Made by a program: the position numbers and the translations under genes. This document shows, piece after piece, positions 21,890-33,052 of a stretch of 64,000 nucleotides of DNA; position 1 is the first letter of the stretch, and each line of letters starts with the position of its first letter. The stretch is taken from NCBI RefSeq assembly GCF_002288925.2, contig NW_022098045.1, forward strand, positions 9,524,847 to 9,588,846. The letters run 5' to 3'. The notes under the pieces were generated by a model that had not been told where the DNA came from, searched no databases, and saw nothing but the letters and a program-made list of their open reading frames with translations. This DNA comes from Delphinapterus leucas (Eukaryota; Chordata; Mammalia; Artiodactyla; Monodontidae).

Positions 21890-22150
21890 TTTCTTGTCCA
21901 TCAGACTATGTTGTCAATCCAAATAACCCCATAACTCAGTGGTTTCAAATAACAAAAGAAAAAAAGTATTTCTTGTTCTCTCTACGTGTCCACAGTGAGT
22001 CTATAAGAAGATTTCTTTTCAATTCCATACTGTCCTTGAGCTCAGAAGTTAGAGGATCCCACAGCATCAAAGGACATATAATTATATGCTTTATTTGGGG
22101 AGGTAAAAAAATTTGGTCATGTCCTCAGAGGAGTAAAAGCTTTCAGAGGG
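21890..22150 (-). repeat. Possible LTR-type repeat remnant
   Basis: 'ccaaataaccccataactcagtggtttcaaataac' and 'ggtcatgtcctcagagg' recall antisense MaLR/ERVL-type LTRs, but the middle is unmatched. Tentative. Confidence 0.35.
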
Positions 22151-23135
22151 AATAAGCCGATCTTTGAGATTTATTTATTCTAGACTATCTGGCCTCAGAA
22201 GACTCTGACAAGTTGGAACAGATTTTAAAGGTGCTAGAGACCCCATAAATCCACATGCACGGCCTTCACCCACTGACATTGTGAGTTCAAGTGCAGAGCC
22301 CCAGGCAAGACCCCCTGACCACTTTATAACAGCCAGATAAACATCCCTGTCAGAGAAGAGCCACTCCATCTAGGCCCTAGGAAGGACAGGGAAAGCTCAG
22401 ACAGTAGTTAAGGCCAAGCTATTCACTCAGCACACACCGCTTCTCAGAGGCTGGGCATCACATTCAATGTGCAGGACAGAAGTTAGTAGAAGATGTGTAC
22501 ATGGGGACCCCTTTATATACATACATTCGAATGCAAATTAACAAAACCTTCATCTGTGGTCCTCCTTTCCTTTCTGTTTACTTTGTAGCAATACATCAAT
22601 GTTAGAAAACTCAGGTATCATCGCGCCTTGTATATTCATACAGTACACTCAGCTACTGGTAGGCAGAGAAGTGCTGGCTGGCCCTGTCCTGCATTACTTG
22701 CTAATGATAGCTTTGGGAAGATTTTCAAGTATCTCCGGCAGATTGAGCAAAATGTTATAACAATCATTAGCTAAAACAGAAAAGGAGCGGGATAAGGTAT
22801 AAAATCCAATTTTCAGTGTTGACAAAATAGCAGCCCTGGTGGTATGAGTGAGCACATGAGCATATTCAGCCACTGTTTAAATTTTTATTGCTACTGCCTC
22901 CTTCTTGTGATTAATCGGATAGCATAAAGAACATCTCAGTCCCCAGTTGTAAAGTCAGCTTTTGCTTGAAGTTCACGTATGCACTGGCAAACTCTTTGAG
23001 AAAGACTCATTTTTAAAGAAATCAACCACAAAAAAATTCCACATCATTATAATGACTCGGGTTCAGATTCTAGGAAGGGATAAACCAAGAGACTGAAAAA
23101 GAAGCAGAAGTGAATTGTTTTTTCCTGGAAGTCTA
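22151..23135. other. Single-copy-looking sequence, possible conserved element
   Basis: No repeat or gene. Positions about 22600-22960 are a repeat-free, low-CpG stretch with homeobox-type cores (CATTAGCTAA, TGATTAATCGG), of the kind often seen in conserved noncoding elements. Conservation cannot be tested from one sequence. Confidence 0.35.
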
Positions 23136-23139
23136 TAAA

Positions 23140-23390
23140 CCAGAGGCAGTGGCTCAGGGAAAGAACCTTGGATTTTAAAGTCACAGATCTAGATCAAACC
23201 ATTGCTCTATCATCTACTATCCACAAGATAATGCCCATGTCACAAAGCCACAGTAAGTCTCAATTTCCTCACCTATAAAATGAGGAAAACAGCATCTACT
23301 TCCTGTTCAGGATGTGACAGTGAAATGAGACAATCCATATAAAGCCCTTAGCAGAATGCCTGGAATACACACAGCAGTGATAGTATTTGA
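23140..23390 (+). repeat. MIR SINE, nearly complete
   Basis: Runs from 'ggcagtggctcagggaaagaacc' through CAATTTCCTCACCTATAAAA and 'gtgaaatgagacaatccatataaagccc' to 'agaatgcctggaatacac'. Confidence 0.88.
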
Positions 23391-23989
23391 TAGAATTTTA
23401 AGGAAGGGAATTCCCTGACTAAATTCAAGTCATATCTTAAAAGTTGCCTGGGTGTCCAAGTTGCAGAAAGACCTTGTGAACCTGACTGACATTGTCTTGT
23501 CCAAACCCTCAGTGGCATAATTTTCTGGTTTCACAGTTTACTCACCTGGACATCAGGGGTGACAGACCAAATAGCTTGGCTTTGGTGTCTATCTTGATGT
23601 GCACTGAAAGCTGTGGGGTTTGTTTGTAGTGATTATTCTGTTGTTGAACTCCAGGGAGAGCCAGTGAACACTTTGCTAATAAAGCTGTGCCTTTGGCCTC
23701 CGGGCTCCCTGAGCATCTCTTAGTGTTTAAGAGAGGGAGACAGTAACACACCTTAATGCCAACAGACTGACGACAAGAATGAAACTTGGAAGAGATCAAG
23801 TGTTTTCTGTGGCCTCCCCTATGGACTCAGAGCTCTTGTTGCTGCTGTTTTGTAAACAGAAAGGCCTGCATTTCGATATTCACTTCCAATGTCTTTTCCT
23901 CCTTTTGACTATGTCCTTTCGTCTGGCCCAGTAGACTGAGTCCTCCTCAGTTTCTCATTAGAAAGTAACTCTACACCTTCCATACTTAA
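23391..23989. other. Unassigned sequence, no gene
   Basis: Nothing recognised. Confidence 0.5.
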
Positions 23990-24145
23990 CCTCGTCTTTG
24001 AATTAGAATCATCTGGAGGGCTTTTAAAAGTCCTGATACACAGGTCACACCCAGACCAATTGAATCTGACTCTCCCACGCATCAGGGTATTTCAAAGCTC
24101 CCCAGATAATGGCAATGTACAGCCAATGTTGACAACTGCTGTTGG
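23990..24145. mobile_element. MER5A-type hAT MITE
   Basis: 'tagaatcatctggagggcttttaaaa', 'cacacccagaccaattgaatc' and 'tgacaactgctg' match MER5A in order. The ends are degraded. Confidence 0.8.
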
Positions 24146-24294
24146 ACTAAACAATGTAGATATCCCTGAGTATAACAATACATTGAGAAACAAAGAAGCC
24201 GACATAGAGGTCTGTAAATCAGCTAATTCTGAAGATTTACCTGATAAATTGACCAGATAGATGTTGCTGGCAATCAGTTGATATGCACAAACAA

Positions 24295-24383
24295 AAGTTG
24301 AGAATTTATTGCCAATAAACCTGTGCTACAAGAAATGGTAAAGGAAGTTCTTCAGGCAGGATGATATCAAATGGAAATTAGGA
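24295..24383 (+). repeat. L1-like fragment
   Basis: 'gagaatttattgccaataaacctgtgctacaag' and AAATGGTAAAGGAAGTTCTT followed by 'caggcaggatgatatc' resemble a segment of older L1 elements. It is cut off by the CA repeat. Confidence 0.5.
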
Positions 24384-24384
24384 T

Positions 24385-24391
24385 ATACACA

Positions 24392-24426
<35 letters not shown>
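24385..24426. repeat. (CA)n microsatellite
   Basis: CA repeat with a single CATA interruption near its left end. Confidence 0.97.
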
Positions 24427-25091
24427 GCCCTTCTGCTTGCCCCAGTTTGCTATGATTTCTAACTGAGAGAGGTATTTCTGCCCCTCTCTCCTCTCAGGAA
24501 GTTTACTGTTTGTGCCCATCTCATTCCCTCAACATCACGATTCAGGAGATTAAGTAAGACCTCACAAAAGAGATAGTAACCTTTGAGATACCAAAAAAAA
24601 AATGGCAGGGAGGGGATTTTCTCCTTATACAGCAGACGAGGGATGGAGTGGCCAGGAACTGGGTGCTCCCAAAGTCACACGAGAGCAGAGAGGAAATTAG
24701 AAGGAGCGAGAACCCTTCCATATTTGCTATGTGAAGCCTTCAGATAAGCAACATTAGGCATCTTACAAAACGAAAGAAGAGAGATTTTAATCTAAACTTG
24801 TGTTTTGAGGACTCCAGTGTGATGAAGTTTGATGTATTCTGGTTTTATTTTCAGTTTTCAGGCTCCACAAAGATACTCAAAGCCAGGGATTACCTACATT
24901 TCTACTTCAGAGCCACAATCACATGGATTCCCCAATTCTCTCCCTGTGCTCCAGCTCAGAAGCTAAGACTCTGGATTTGACTCTCACCTCCCTTCAAACC
25001 AGTTTGTTTGCATAGTTTTGCCTGGTTGAAAACTGTCTTTGTATTTTCACTGGCCCAGTTCTTGGCAACGGTGTCCCTTGTGACTGGAGTT
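24427..25091. other. Unassigned sequence, no gene
   Basis: No repeat or gene recognised. Confidence 0.5.
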
Positions 25092-25785
25092 AAGAATCCC
25101 ACTACTGGGCATATACCCTGAGAAAACCATAATTCAAAAAGAGTCATGTACTACAATGTTCATTGCAGCTCTATTTACGATAGCTCGGAGATGGAAACAA
25201 CCTAAGTGTCCATCATCGGATGAATGGATAAAGAAGATGTGGCACACATATACAGTGGAATATTACTCAGCCATAAAAAGAAACGAAACTGAGCTATTTG
25301 TAATGAGGTGGACAGACCTAGAGTCTGTCATACAGAGTGAAGTAAGTCAGAAAGAGAAAGACAAATACCATATGCTAACACATATATATGGAATTTAAGA
25401 AAAAAAAATGTCATGAAGAACCTAGGGGTAAGACAGGAATAAAGACACAGACCTACTAGAGAATGGACTTGAGGATATGGGGAGGGGGAAAGGTAAGCTG
25501 TGACAAAGCGAGAGAGAGGCATGGACATATATACACTACCAAACGTAAGGTAGATAGCTAGTGGGAAGCAGCCGCATAGCACAGGGAGATCAGCTCGGTG
25601 CTTTGTGACCACCTAGAGGGGTGGGATAGGGAGGGTGGGAGGGAGGGAGACGCAAGAGGGAAGAGATATGGGAACATATGTATATGTATAACTGATTTAC
25701 TTTGTTACAAAGCAGAAACTAACACACCATTGTAAAGCAATTATACTCCAATAAAGATGTAAAAAAATAAAAAAAAAAGAATCCC
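25092..25785 (+). mobile_element. L1, 5'-truncated, young family, with TSD
   Basis: The element starts at about 25101 (ACTACTGGGCATATACCCTG), contains the ORF2 3' end and the whole 3' UTR, and ends in an A-rich tail. Host AAGAATCCC at 25092-25100 recurs at 25777-25785 as the target duplication. AATCCC also matches the L1 sequence expected just upstream of the break, so truncation may have used microhomology. Confidence 0.95.
25156..25398 (+). pseudogene. L1 ORF2 C-terminus, truncated
   Basis: An 80-codon open stretch, the very end of L1 ORF2 (blocks [42 protein letters not shown]) closed by the natural TAA. It has no start of its own and no catalytic domain. It is not expected to be translated. 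Confidence 0.93.
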
Positions 25786-26574
25786 GAGGCAGAGAGAGCC
25801 CTTGAACATGGACCAGTTGAGTCTATAGGACTTGGCGTTGGTGGGCCTGCTTCAAAGGCAGCAATGGAAGCCGGGGAGGGGGCCCAGCAAGTGTGGTGAC
25901 TGGGACAGGCATCAGCTAGGCATGGCCTGGGACCCCAAGTGGTTGTTTGGCTGATTCAGCTCACATACTCATTAGTGAAAAACAGCTACTCATAGAAGAC
26001 AAGGTCGCAGTTTGAACCTATGTGTAACAGCAGCCTGTCGGCTGGAGGTGGGGGGGAGGTAGGTGGCGTGAATTCCCTCCGAGGACCCCAAAGAAGATGT
26101 GAGAGTTTTCGGGGTTGGGAGCCAAAGCCCTGAGGGCTTGCAGGCCACAACAGATGGGCATCCCCGACAGTCAACAGCACGACTCTGCATCCTCTTGCAC
26201 CCCTGCATCTGCGGTCCCTTCCCCTTCTCTGTCACTTCCTTTTATTCTCAGCGCTTTTTCCAGGTTTGTACTCATTAGGCTGACTTGAGGAAACAGACCA
26301 AATGTGTTTTATTTTCAAGGTTTAGAGATGGTCCTCTAGCTCTAAATTCCCTTTAACAAGTAAATATTGGTCTAATTTTATAGGCTGTAGACCTATTTCT
26401 TACTTTTCTTCTTTTAAGACTAGTATTTCGCCCTCTTCAAAAGGTTGTTCCTCCAGTCTCATTTCTTGCCCATTTCTCCCGTCTGCCAGCTCTCAGTCAC
26501 TGTGACCAGCTGCTTATTTTAATAATGGTGGGACTACATTTTCTTACCCTATTGGGTGTTAGGTGCTCTTTTTT
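25786..26574. other. Unassigned sequence, no gene
   Basis: No repeat or gene recognised. Confidence 0.5.
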
Positions 26575-26745
26575 TCTTTAGTCAATTCCCTCTCTGTGAC
26601 TCAGTTTCCTCATCTGTAAAAAGGGGTAATAAAAGTGCCATCTTAGAGGGCTACTATGAGGATGAACAAGTTAATTTACGTAAAACACTTAGAACAGCGT
26701 CAAATGATGTTAGTTATCGTTACTTACAGTTTGTTGTTGGCTTGG
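26575..26745 (+). repeat. MIR SINE, 3' two-thirds
   Basis: GTGACTCAGTTTCCTCATCT, 'gtaaaaaggggtaataaaag', 'gctactatgaggatgaacaag' and 'aaaacacttagaacagcgtc' are clear MIR segments. Confidence 0.9.
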
Positions 26746-26827
26746 AAATGTAAGTGGGGTCAGAGGAGAGTGGAGGGGGTGGACAAAAGGGAGACCACAG
26801 TGATACTTGAAACTTCTCCTTTATAAA

Positions 26828-27177
26828 TACCGTCATCCCTCAGTATCTGGGGGGATTGGTTCCTGCGGCCCTGCAGATACCAAAATCCATGCATGCTCAA
26901 GCCCTTCATATAAAATGGCATAGTATTTGCATATAACCTGTGCACATCCTCTTGTATTCTTTAAATCATCTCTAGATTACTTATAATACCTAATGCAAGG
27001 TAAATGCTATGTAAATAGGTGTAAATATAATGTAAATGCTATATAAATAGTTGCCAGCATGGGGCAAATTCACGTTATGCTTTTTGGAACTTTCTGGAAG
27101 TTTTTTAAAAAATATTTTCCATCCCTGGTTGGTTGAATATGCAGATGCAGAACCACAGATACGGAGAGCCAGCTATA
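26828..27177. mobile_element. MER2-type Tigger (pogo) element, nearly complete
   Basis: About 345 bp, non-coding. Terminal inverted repeats are recognisable ('cgtcatccctcagtatctgg' at the left, 'cacagatacggagagcc' at the right). Inside are AATGGCATAGTATTTGCATA, 'aatcatctctagattacttataat' and 'ccatccctggttggttgaat'. It is bounded by TA dinucleotides (26828-26829 and 27176-27177), the expected pogo target duplication. It is a deletion derivative that never encoded transposase. Confidence 0.9.
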
Positions 27178-28234
27178 CAATCCATAATTTTACTGGATGA
27201 GAAGTTCAAAATCCAAGATGGATATTTTGGATTACTTCCCCTTAAGGCCATTAATCACCTGGTATTTGTCTAAATTTTAGTAGTCTTCAATCTCCTACAT
27301 TCAACCTGGAGAAGCTAGCCTTGTAATTTAGAACCCTGAGTTTAGTGGTTCATTGGCTGGAAGTGCTTAGTTTCATCAGAGCCGGCATTGAAGTAAGTTT
27401 CTCCAGCTCTTGAATGCTGTGCGTGTCTTCTGACCCACCAACGCCGGAAGGGTCAACTGACTCCCTAGCTGACTGCCTGCCTCTGCTGATTAAAGAGACC
27501 TTTTATTAGACCATAGCACCTTCTAAAATGTGCTCCTTTAATCCTTCTTTAGCCACATAATTTATGGTCTGTTCATAATCCTTCTTTAGCCACATAATTT
27601 ATGGTCTGTTCATAGCCTCCTCCACACTGGTTGTTTTCCTGGCCCCTCTCTTAGGCTCACGCCTCATTTTTTAGAAGATGTTTTTTCCATCTACTCTGAT
27701 GACCAGCTGCCCTCTGCCAGCTGGCCCCAGAGGGCTGTTATCCAAACACCTGGCTGTTTTGATCTGCACACATTTTTCCAGGACTTGTAATAAAGCGTTT
27801 AAAAAAATAGTGGTCAGATGTTCCTTTTCATTTTCTCTTCTCAATGGCTAAGACAATTGCCCCTTTTTGAGTCCTTTAGGAAAATCAAATCTACAAAGAA
27901 CCACCCTCAACCTCAAAGAAGAGCAGACTACTGATCAGACTCAGGGCATCCAACTTTCCGAACTTTTTTTCCATCTTAATTTAAGTGAGCTTACAATATT
28001 CTTTTCCTGCCTATAATCTTCTATTAAATGAATATCACATTTTATCAGCAGCCAAATGTGCCAGCAATCCTTCATGCTATGTCTATATGGAGTTTCCCTT
28101 ATGCTCCTCCAAGCATGGTGCTAGGAGCTAGGGACAAACCTGACATAGAGTCTGCTCACCTAGAACTTATAACACCACCCTTGGCCTCCAGATAACTTTG
28201 AGAAAAACAGAGAAATTGTTTTCTATTTTTAATG
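27178..28234. other. Unassigned sequence around a tandem duplication
   Basis: Apart from the 37-bp duplication at 27539 and a weak L2/L3-like antisense scrap near 28105-28165, nothing is recognised. Confidence 0.45.
27539..27612. repeat. Perfect 37-bp tandem duplication
   Basis: Two identical 37-bp units, 27539-27575 and 27576-27612, each beginning TAATCCTTCTTTAGCCACAT. Complete identity implies a recent event or an assembly artefact. Confidence 0.97.
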
Positions 28235-28448
28235 TCAAAGGATGTGTGACTTTACATCCTAGTTCTGCCACTTCCTATTTGACTTTTGTAGCTTCATTAA
28301 CTTCTCTGATGCTTTTCTAAAAATGTCCTCTCTCTCTAAAAGGGGTAGTACCATCTACCTCACAGGGTTGTTATATATATCTGATATTAATGTATTTCAA
28401 ACACAGTGCTTAGCAATGAGCAATAAATAAATGGTAGGTGATAACTGA
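28235..28448 (+). repeat. MIR SINE
   Basis: 'atcctagttctgccacttcc', 'cttctctgatgcttttctaaaaat', 'ccatctacctcacagggttg' and 'acagtgcttagcaatgagcaataaata' are MIR segments in order. Confidence 0.88.
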
Positions 28449-28854
28449 CTGGTGTCTTCATTACAATGTGTGGTAAAGCGTAATCGTAATGAAAAGTACA
28501 TCTGAATCCCGCACGTTCTGAGTGTGGTATACAGGACAAATTCACTTAACTAGTGAATAAACTTAGTTACCAGCCTACCAGCTCTGCTGAGTTGCTACTT
28601 CTTGTTAGTGACTGTTAAAGTGGCAAAATCTTTGTTTCTTTCTTAAGAAAAAAATGTCCATCGCATGATAAAGATAAATGCTTATGTCTTTCAGTGAGAA
28701 TATAATTTGGGAGAAAGCCAATGAGCTGTTTAAATACTTCCATATTTGTAATTTTAGGGAATATTTGAAGATCTTAAACATATTCCCTGTAGATACCAAT
28801 GTTTTGTGATACTCTAAAAATCACATGTTATTGTTTTACAACTCTTATAACATA
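28449..28854. other. Unassigned sequence, no gene
   Basis: Nothing recognised. Confidence 0.5.
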
Positions 28855-29084
28855 GAGAGGTTAGCTTTTATTTTATTTTTTTGGCGGTACGCGGGCCTCT
28901 CACCACTGTGGCCTCCGTTGCGGAGCACAGGCTCCGGACGCGCACGCTCAGAGACCATGGCTCACGGGCCCAGCTGCTCCGTGCATGTGGGATCCTCCCG
29001 GACCGGGGCACGAACCCGCGTGCCCCGCATTGGCAGGCGGACTCTCAACCACTGCCACCAGGGAAGCCCGAGAGGTTAGCTTTT
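28855..29084 (-). mobile_element. CHR SINE, antisense, with exact TSDs
   Basis: The element spans 28870-29069. Host GAGAGGTTAGCTTTT is repeated exactly at 28855-28869 and 29070-29084. The copy has small deletions relative to its siblings (TCTCCCGTTG reduced to TCCGTTG; CACTGCGCCACC reduced to CACTGCCACC). The second deletion removes bases from the A box, probably disabling Pol III start. Confidence 0.97.
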
Positions 29085-30234
29085 GCTAAGTGAAAAAGTG
29101 AGACATAATTTCCAACTGAAGAAAGTGATAAGACCAGGAATCAGTTGGCAAAATGAGAAAAATAGTGGCTCCCACTTCCTCTTCTTTCCTAAGATTTGAT
29201 GGTTAGGGGAGGAATCAAGGGCTCCACAAACAAACAGGAACTTCTTCCACACACAACTCCTTAAACCTCAGGAAAATGAGCCACTACTCCAGGAAAATGA
29301 AATGGAGTTCTAATCTTCTAGCTGCTAAGACACCTTCGGTGGCTTTGTGAATTGTCAGCTTTGGTAGCACAATCATTCCTAGTTGATCAATAGAGGATCA
29401 GCTGAGATATTTCCAGGGAATATTTGTCATGGCTGCCATGGAAGTGTGCACTCAAATCCTCACTGAGGATTTAGTTGACTTGTGGCTTCCAGCTCCAATG
29501 CCGTGCTTCCCCGCAGCCAGTTACTGAACATAGTAAGGGGAACAGGAATGAGAGCCAGCCCATTCCTGCCCATGGAGGGATTCTTCTAAGAGACGCCTTT
29601 GCTTAGGAAACCCATCATCCTGGCTGAGACTTTCTTAAAACTGGGCTACATTCAGAAGCCCTACCTATCCAATCCTTCCTTTCTTTCACAAGTGGCAAAG
29701 CTGCACTGTAGTCTGAAGACCCTCCCTTTCTGCAACAGCTCCCTTTCTCCCTTCCCCTTTATCTTCATGGGCATTTCCCCCAATAAAGCCCTTGTAGGTC
29801 TTATCCCATCTTGGCTGCTTCTCAGAGGATCTGAAAAGACATACAGTTCTGTCCACCAGGTGAGATTCACAAAATAATTGGGTATATTAGCTTCTGGATG
29901 ACAAATCAATTAGTAGTGGTTGCCTGGATCACCACCTCATGAGGGTTTCTGACAGTAATTCTGAGCCCCAAGGAGGGTGTGCTACAGTTGATTATCAATG
30001 TCTGCAATGGGCACAGAGTGGGATGGGAAGGCACATATTTCATGTATTTGTCCATCATGATCAGAGGGCTAGTCCAGGATTTTAAATAGCCTTACACAGG
30101 TAATTCAATGCTGTAATATTGAAAAAGTTGCAAAATTGCAGTTAAAATGCAGAACTCTGACTAAATATCGGGCCCTCTGAACTTAACATATTCTCCTCTG
30201 AATGGCAAACTAAAAGAGAAGAAAAGTACCTTCT
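29085..30234. other. Unassigned sequence, no gene
   Basis: About 1.1 kb without a recognisable repeat or gene. Frames of up to 92 codons on both strands near 29600-29909 overlap and show no domain. Confidence 0.5.
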
Positions 30235-30385
30235 TTTAAGCCTCAGTTTCTTCATTTATAAAATAGGACTTAAATATTTCCTGCCTCCTGAAATGATTAT
30301 GAAGTTTAAATGAGATTATACTAGGAAATTTTATAGGATACTATTTTGTGAGAATTCAATAAATGTTAATGTGCCACTTGGGACA
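30235..30385 (+). repeat. MIR SINE 3' half
   Basis: 'taagcctcagtttcttcatttataaaatagg', 'gattatgaagtttaaatgagatt' and 'gaattcaataaatgttaatg' match the MIR 3' half. Confidence 0.88.
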
Positions 30386-30923
30386 TTAAACCATAATTTT
30401 AAAGTGCATATCTTTTTACTTTCATACTGATTAATAGCTTGTTCAAGGCAGCCCAGCATGGCTTGCTCATGCATTTAACTAATGGATATGACAAACTCAG
30501 CCAAAGTAATAACATGGTTGGACTCTTCCCTTTCCTTTTGTAATGTGGGAGGGTGACAGGGGTCACACTGCTATTAAATGTTCAGGTCATTTACATAGTG
30601 TATAAATAATGGTGAGACAAATAACATTCTTTGAATTAGGGAAGGATAGCCCTTTAAAAATATTTTTTCCTCACTGATAGTCTCTCGGGCATAATATCAT
30701 AAGTCAATAATGACCTTGTGGCACTCCCTATGTACTCAATAAAAAGTTCTCATCTAAATAAATAAACTCTTAGAATTCATAAGGGGCACTAACCTTAAAC
30801 TGATAGGACTTCCTTTTCTAAGAAAAGAATAATGTGCTTCTGGTCAGCTCCTTCTCTCAGGTCTCACCTGGAACCTTCACTCCTCTTCACGAGCACACCC
30901 CCTGGCTTGTCCAAACCACTCCC
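30386..30923. other. Unassigned sequence, no gene
   Basis: Nothing recognised. Confidence 0.5.
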
Positions 30924-30957
30924 TACACACACACATACACACACACACACACACACA
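30924..30957. repeat. (CA)n microsatellite
   Basis: CA repeat with one CATA interruption. Confidence 0.97.
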
Positions 30958-31074
30958 AGTTCATAAACAGGAACTTCTAGCTTGCCACTATTTCACTGAG
31001 AAAATTAAGCTATCAATCCTCAACTCTCTAAAATTTCCTCCCCACCCCTATAAATGTGTCTACATCCACACCCA

Positions 31075-31612
31075 TCCCCAATCCTTTCCTGGCCCTCTTC
31101 CAGCAAGATTAATCCTCCTTCAGGAAGCTTGATCCCTTCCTGTAAGCCAGAATCGGGTTCAGCTCTCATTCTTCCTCCTTTAATTTAGGCTCCTCATTAT
31201 ACCAGCCTCTTACTCATCATCTCTTATTTTGAAGAGCTTTCTTTTGACCCCATGTCTCCTTGCATCCTGTCTATCCTAGGCCAGTTCCTCATAGCTTCAG
31301 GCTCTACTTTTACCTGCCAACTGTTCTTTGAACACTGCAATCTGATCTCTACTATTACAGCTCAGCCCTCTGAAACCATCCTGACAAAGGGCACCACTGA
31401 CCTCATTACCAAATCCTATGGACATTTTCAGTCTTTATCTTACATGATTGCTTGGAAGCTTTTGACACTACTGACCACTTCCTTCTAGAATGTCCTTCAC
31501 TGGTTTCCATGCCATCACTCCTTCCTTGTACTCTTTCTATTTCTAATATGATGCTTTCTTGGTCCTCCTTGACAACTCTTCTTCCTCTGACCATTCTTTC
31601 ATAATTCAGCCA
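31075..31612 (+). repeat. L2 LINE, reverse-transcriptase region, degraded
   Basis: CT-rich sense L2 sequence. The phrases 'ggcaccactgacctcattaccaaatcctatgg', 'cattttcagtctttatctt' and 'gcttttgacactactgacc' correspond to the L2 RT segment that reads LLDLSAAFDTVDH in intact elements. Stops and frameshifts break the frame. This is the 5' part of an L2 that resumes at 32055. Confidence 0.75.
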
Positions 31613-31613
31613 A

Positions 31614-32050
31614 CAATTAGTTATAGAGCACCTGCTATGTGTCAGGCGCTCTGCCAGGGACTGGTGTGAAATGCTGAACCAGACACAGGCCTTACCAGCA
31701 GGACCTAAGCATAAAGGAAACAGAGAAGCAAAAAGTCCATTTTACTTAATGTAGTTACCCTAGGAAAGCACATGGAAGGGGCACTTTACCTGGGGAGGGG
31801 ATTACTTTGGAGGTGGGTCTTAAGGGACCAATAGGAGTTTGCTAGACACAGAGAGTTGAGCAAGAGAATGAGGCAGGGGACAATCCTGACAGAGGGAACA
31901 GCATGTGCAAAAGCCTCAAGGTTAAGATAGCATGTGTGTTCGGAGAACCTCAAGTGGTTTAATTTGACTGGTATGTAGATTGCTGAGAGCAAGTGGTGTG
32001 AGATGAGGTCAGAGAGATAAACCGTGCCCTGATAATAAAGGCCCACTAAA
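31614..32050 (-). repeat. L2/L3 LINE 3' end, antisense, inside the L2
   Basis: 'ttcagccaacaattagttatagagcacc', TGCTATGTGTCAGGCGCTCT, 'gagggaacagcatgtgcaaaagcc' and 'gtgagatgaggtcagagag' are an antisense L2-type end. It separates two sense L2 segments, so it either inserted into or rearranged within them. Confidence 0.85.
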
Positions 32051-32054
32051 ACAC

Positions 32055-32360
32055 GTGCTTGGATCTCTTTTCAATTTCATCCATTCCTGCTGCTACAGCT
32101 AACCTGTTATGTTCCTGACCCCTAAATCCATAGCATTGGTCAGATCCTCATTCCTCAGCACTGAGGCCACATGTCCAAAAGCCAACCGTATACCTTCATC
32201 TGTATGTCTTATAGGCACTCTCATATATTGGAAACAAAACTCATTATAATTTAGCCCTTTCACTGCCAGAACAAACCAACAAACAAAAAATAAATAAATA
32301 AAGCAAAAAGCCTTATACTCTTCCTTTACTCCTATCTCAATGCATAGCATCACCCTAGTA
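32055..32360 (+). repeat. L2 LINE, C-terminal/3' region part 1
   Basis: 'cttcatctgtatgtcttataggcactctc' corresponds to the L2 'cacttggatgtctaataggcatctc' region. It continues beyond the SINE at 32371. Confidence 0.6.
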
Positions 32361-32616
32361 ATAAAGCAAGGGGGCTTCCCTCGTGGCGCAGTGGTTGAGA
32401 GTTCGCCTGCCGATGCAGGGGACACGGGTTCGTGCCCCGGTCCAGGAAGATCCCACATGCTGCGGAGCGGCTGGGCCCGTGAGCCATGGCCGCTGAGCCT
32501 GCGCGTCCGGAGCCTGTGCTCCGCAACGGGAGAGGCCGCAGCAGTGAGAGGCCTCTGTACCGCAAAAATAAATAAATAAATAAAAACTAAAAATAAATAA
32601 ATAACAATAAAGCAAG
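32360..32616 (+). mobile_element. CHR SINE with TSDs, inserted in L2
   Basis: The element spans 32371-32605 with an AATAAA-type tail. Host AATAAAGCAAG is repeated at 32360-32370 and 32606-32616. The A box is TCGTGGCGCAGTGG-like and the B box is GGTTCGTGCCC. The 220-codon minus frame covering this region is antisense SINE joined to L2, not a gene. Confidence 0.97.
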
Positions 32617-32863
32617 AAACCTGGGGGTCACCCCTGAATTGTCCCTTTTCCTCACACAGTAAACAGGTGGTGACTAAGGTTCCATAAACTTTAATATTTC
32701 TATTATTTGTCTCTTCCTCTTTTTTTCTCCAGTTCTGGTGTAGTTCAGACCCTGCCATCATTCCTCACCTGAGCAATGGCTCTTCACACATTCATCTCCC
32801 TGCTTCTAACTGGAGAGTGTCCAGCCTATCCTTTACAAAGTTCATAGAGTGATCTATCTAAAA
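32617..32863 (+). repeat. L2 LINE, part 2
   Basis: Resumes with 'acctgggggtcacccctgaattgtccc', the L2 'gggagtcatccttgactcc' region. It is then interrupted by MER5A at 32864. Confidence 0.75.
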
Positions 32864-33052
32864 CAGTGCTTCTCCAACTTAATGTTACCAAAATATCATC
32901 TAGAGAGTTTACCAAAACATGAACTGCTGACTCTGAGACTCTGATTCAGTAGCTTTGGGTGGGGCCTGAGAATTGACATTTCTAATAAAGCTCTCAGGTG
33001 ATGGCAATGCAGCAAGTACACAGCCCACGCATGGAGTCAGACTGATCTAAAA
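32856..33052. mobile_element. MER5A hAT MITE with exact 8-bp TSD, inserted in L2
   Basis: The element is 32864-33044, starting CAGTGCTTCTCCAAC and ending AGACTG. The internal 'ctctgattcagtagctttggg', 'ggggcctgagaattgacat' and 'aataaagctctcaggtgatg' are typical. ATCTAAAA at 32856-32863 recurs at 33045-33052, the 8-bp duplication expected of hAT transposition. It fixes MER5A as younger than the L2. Confidence 0.95.

Noticed and set aside
24385..24426. Regularly spaced short repeats resembling an array
   Set aside because: Pure dinucleotide microsatellite; no spacers, so not a CRISPR array. The genome is mammalian.
32099..32761. 220-codon minus-strand open frame
   Set aside because: It runs antisense through a CHR SINE and L2; the GC-rich SINE body is open in several frames in most of the SINE copies in this window.
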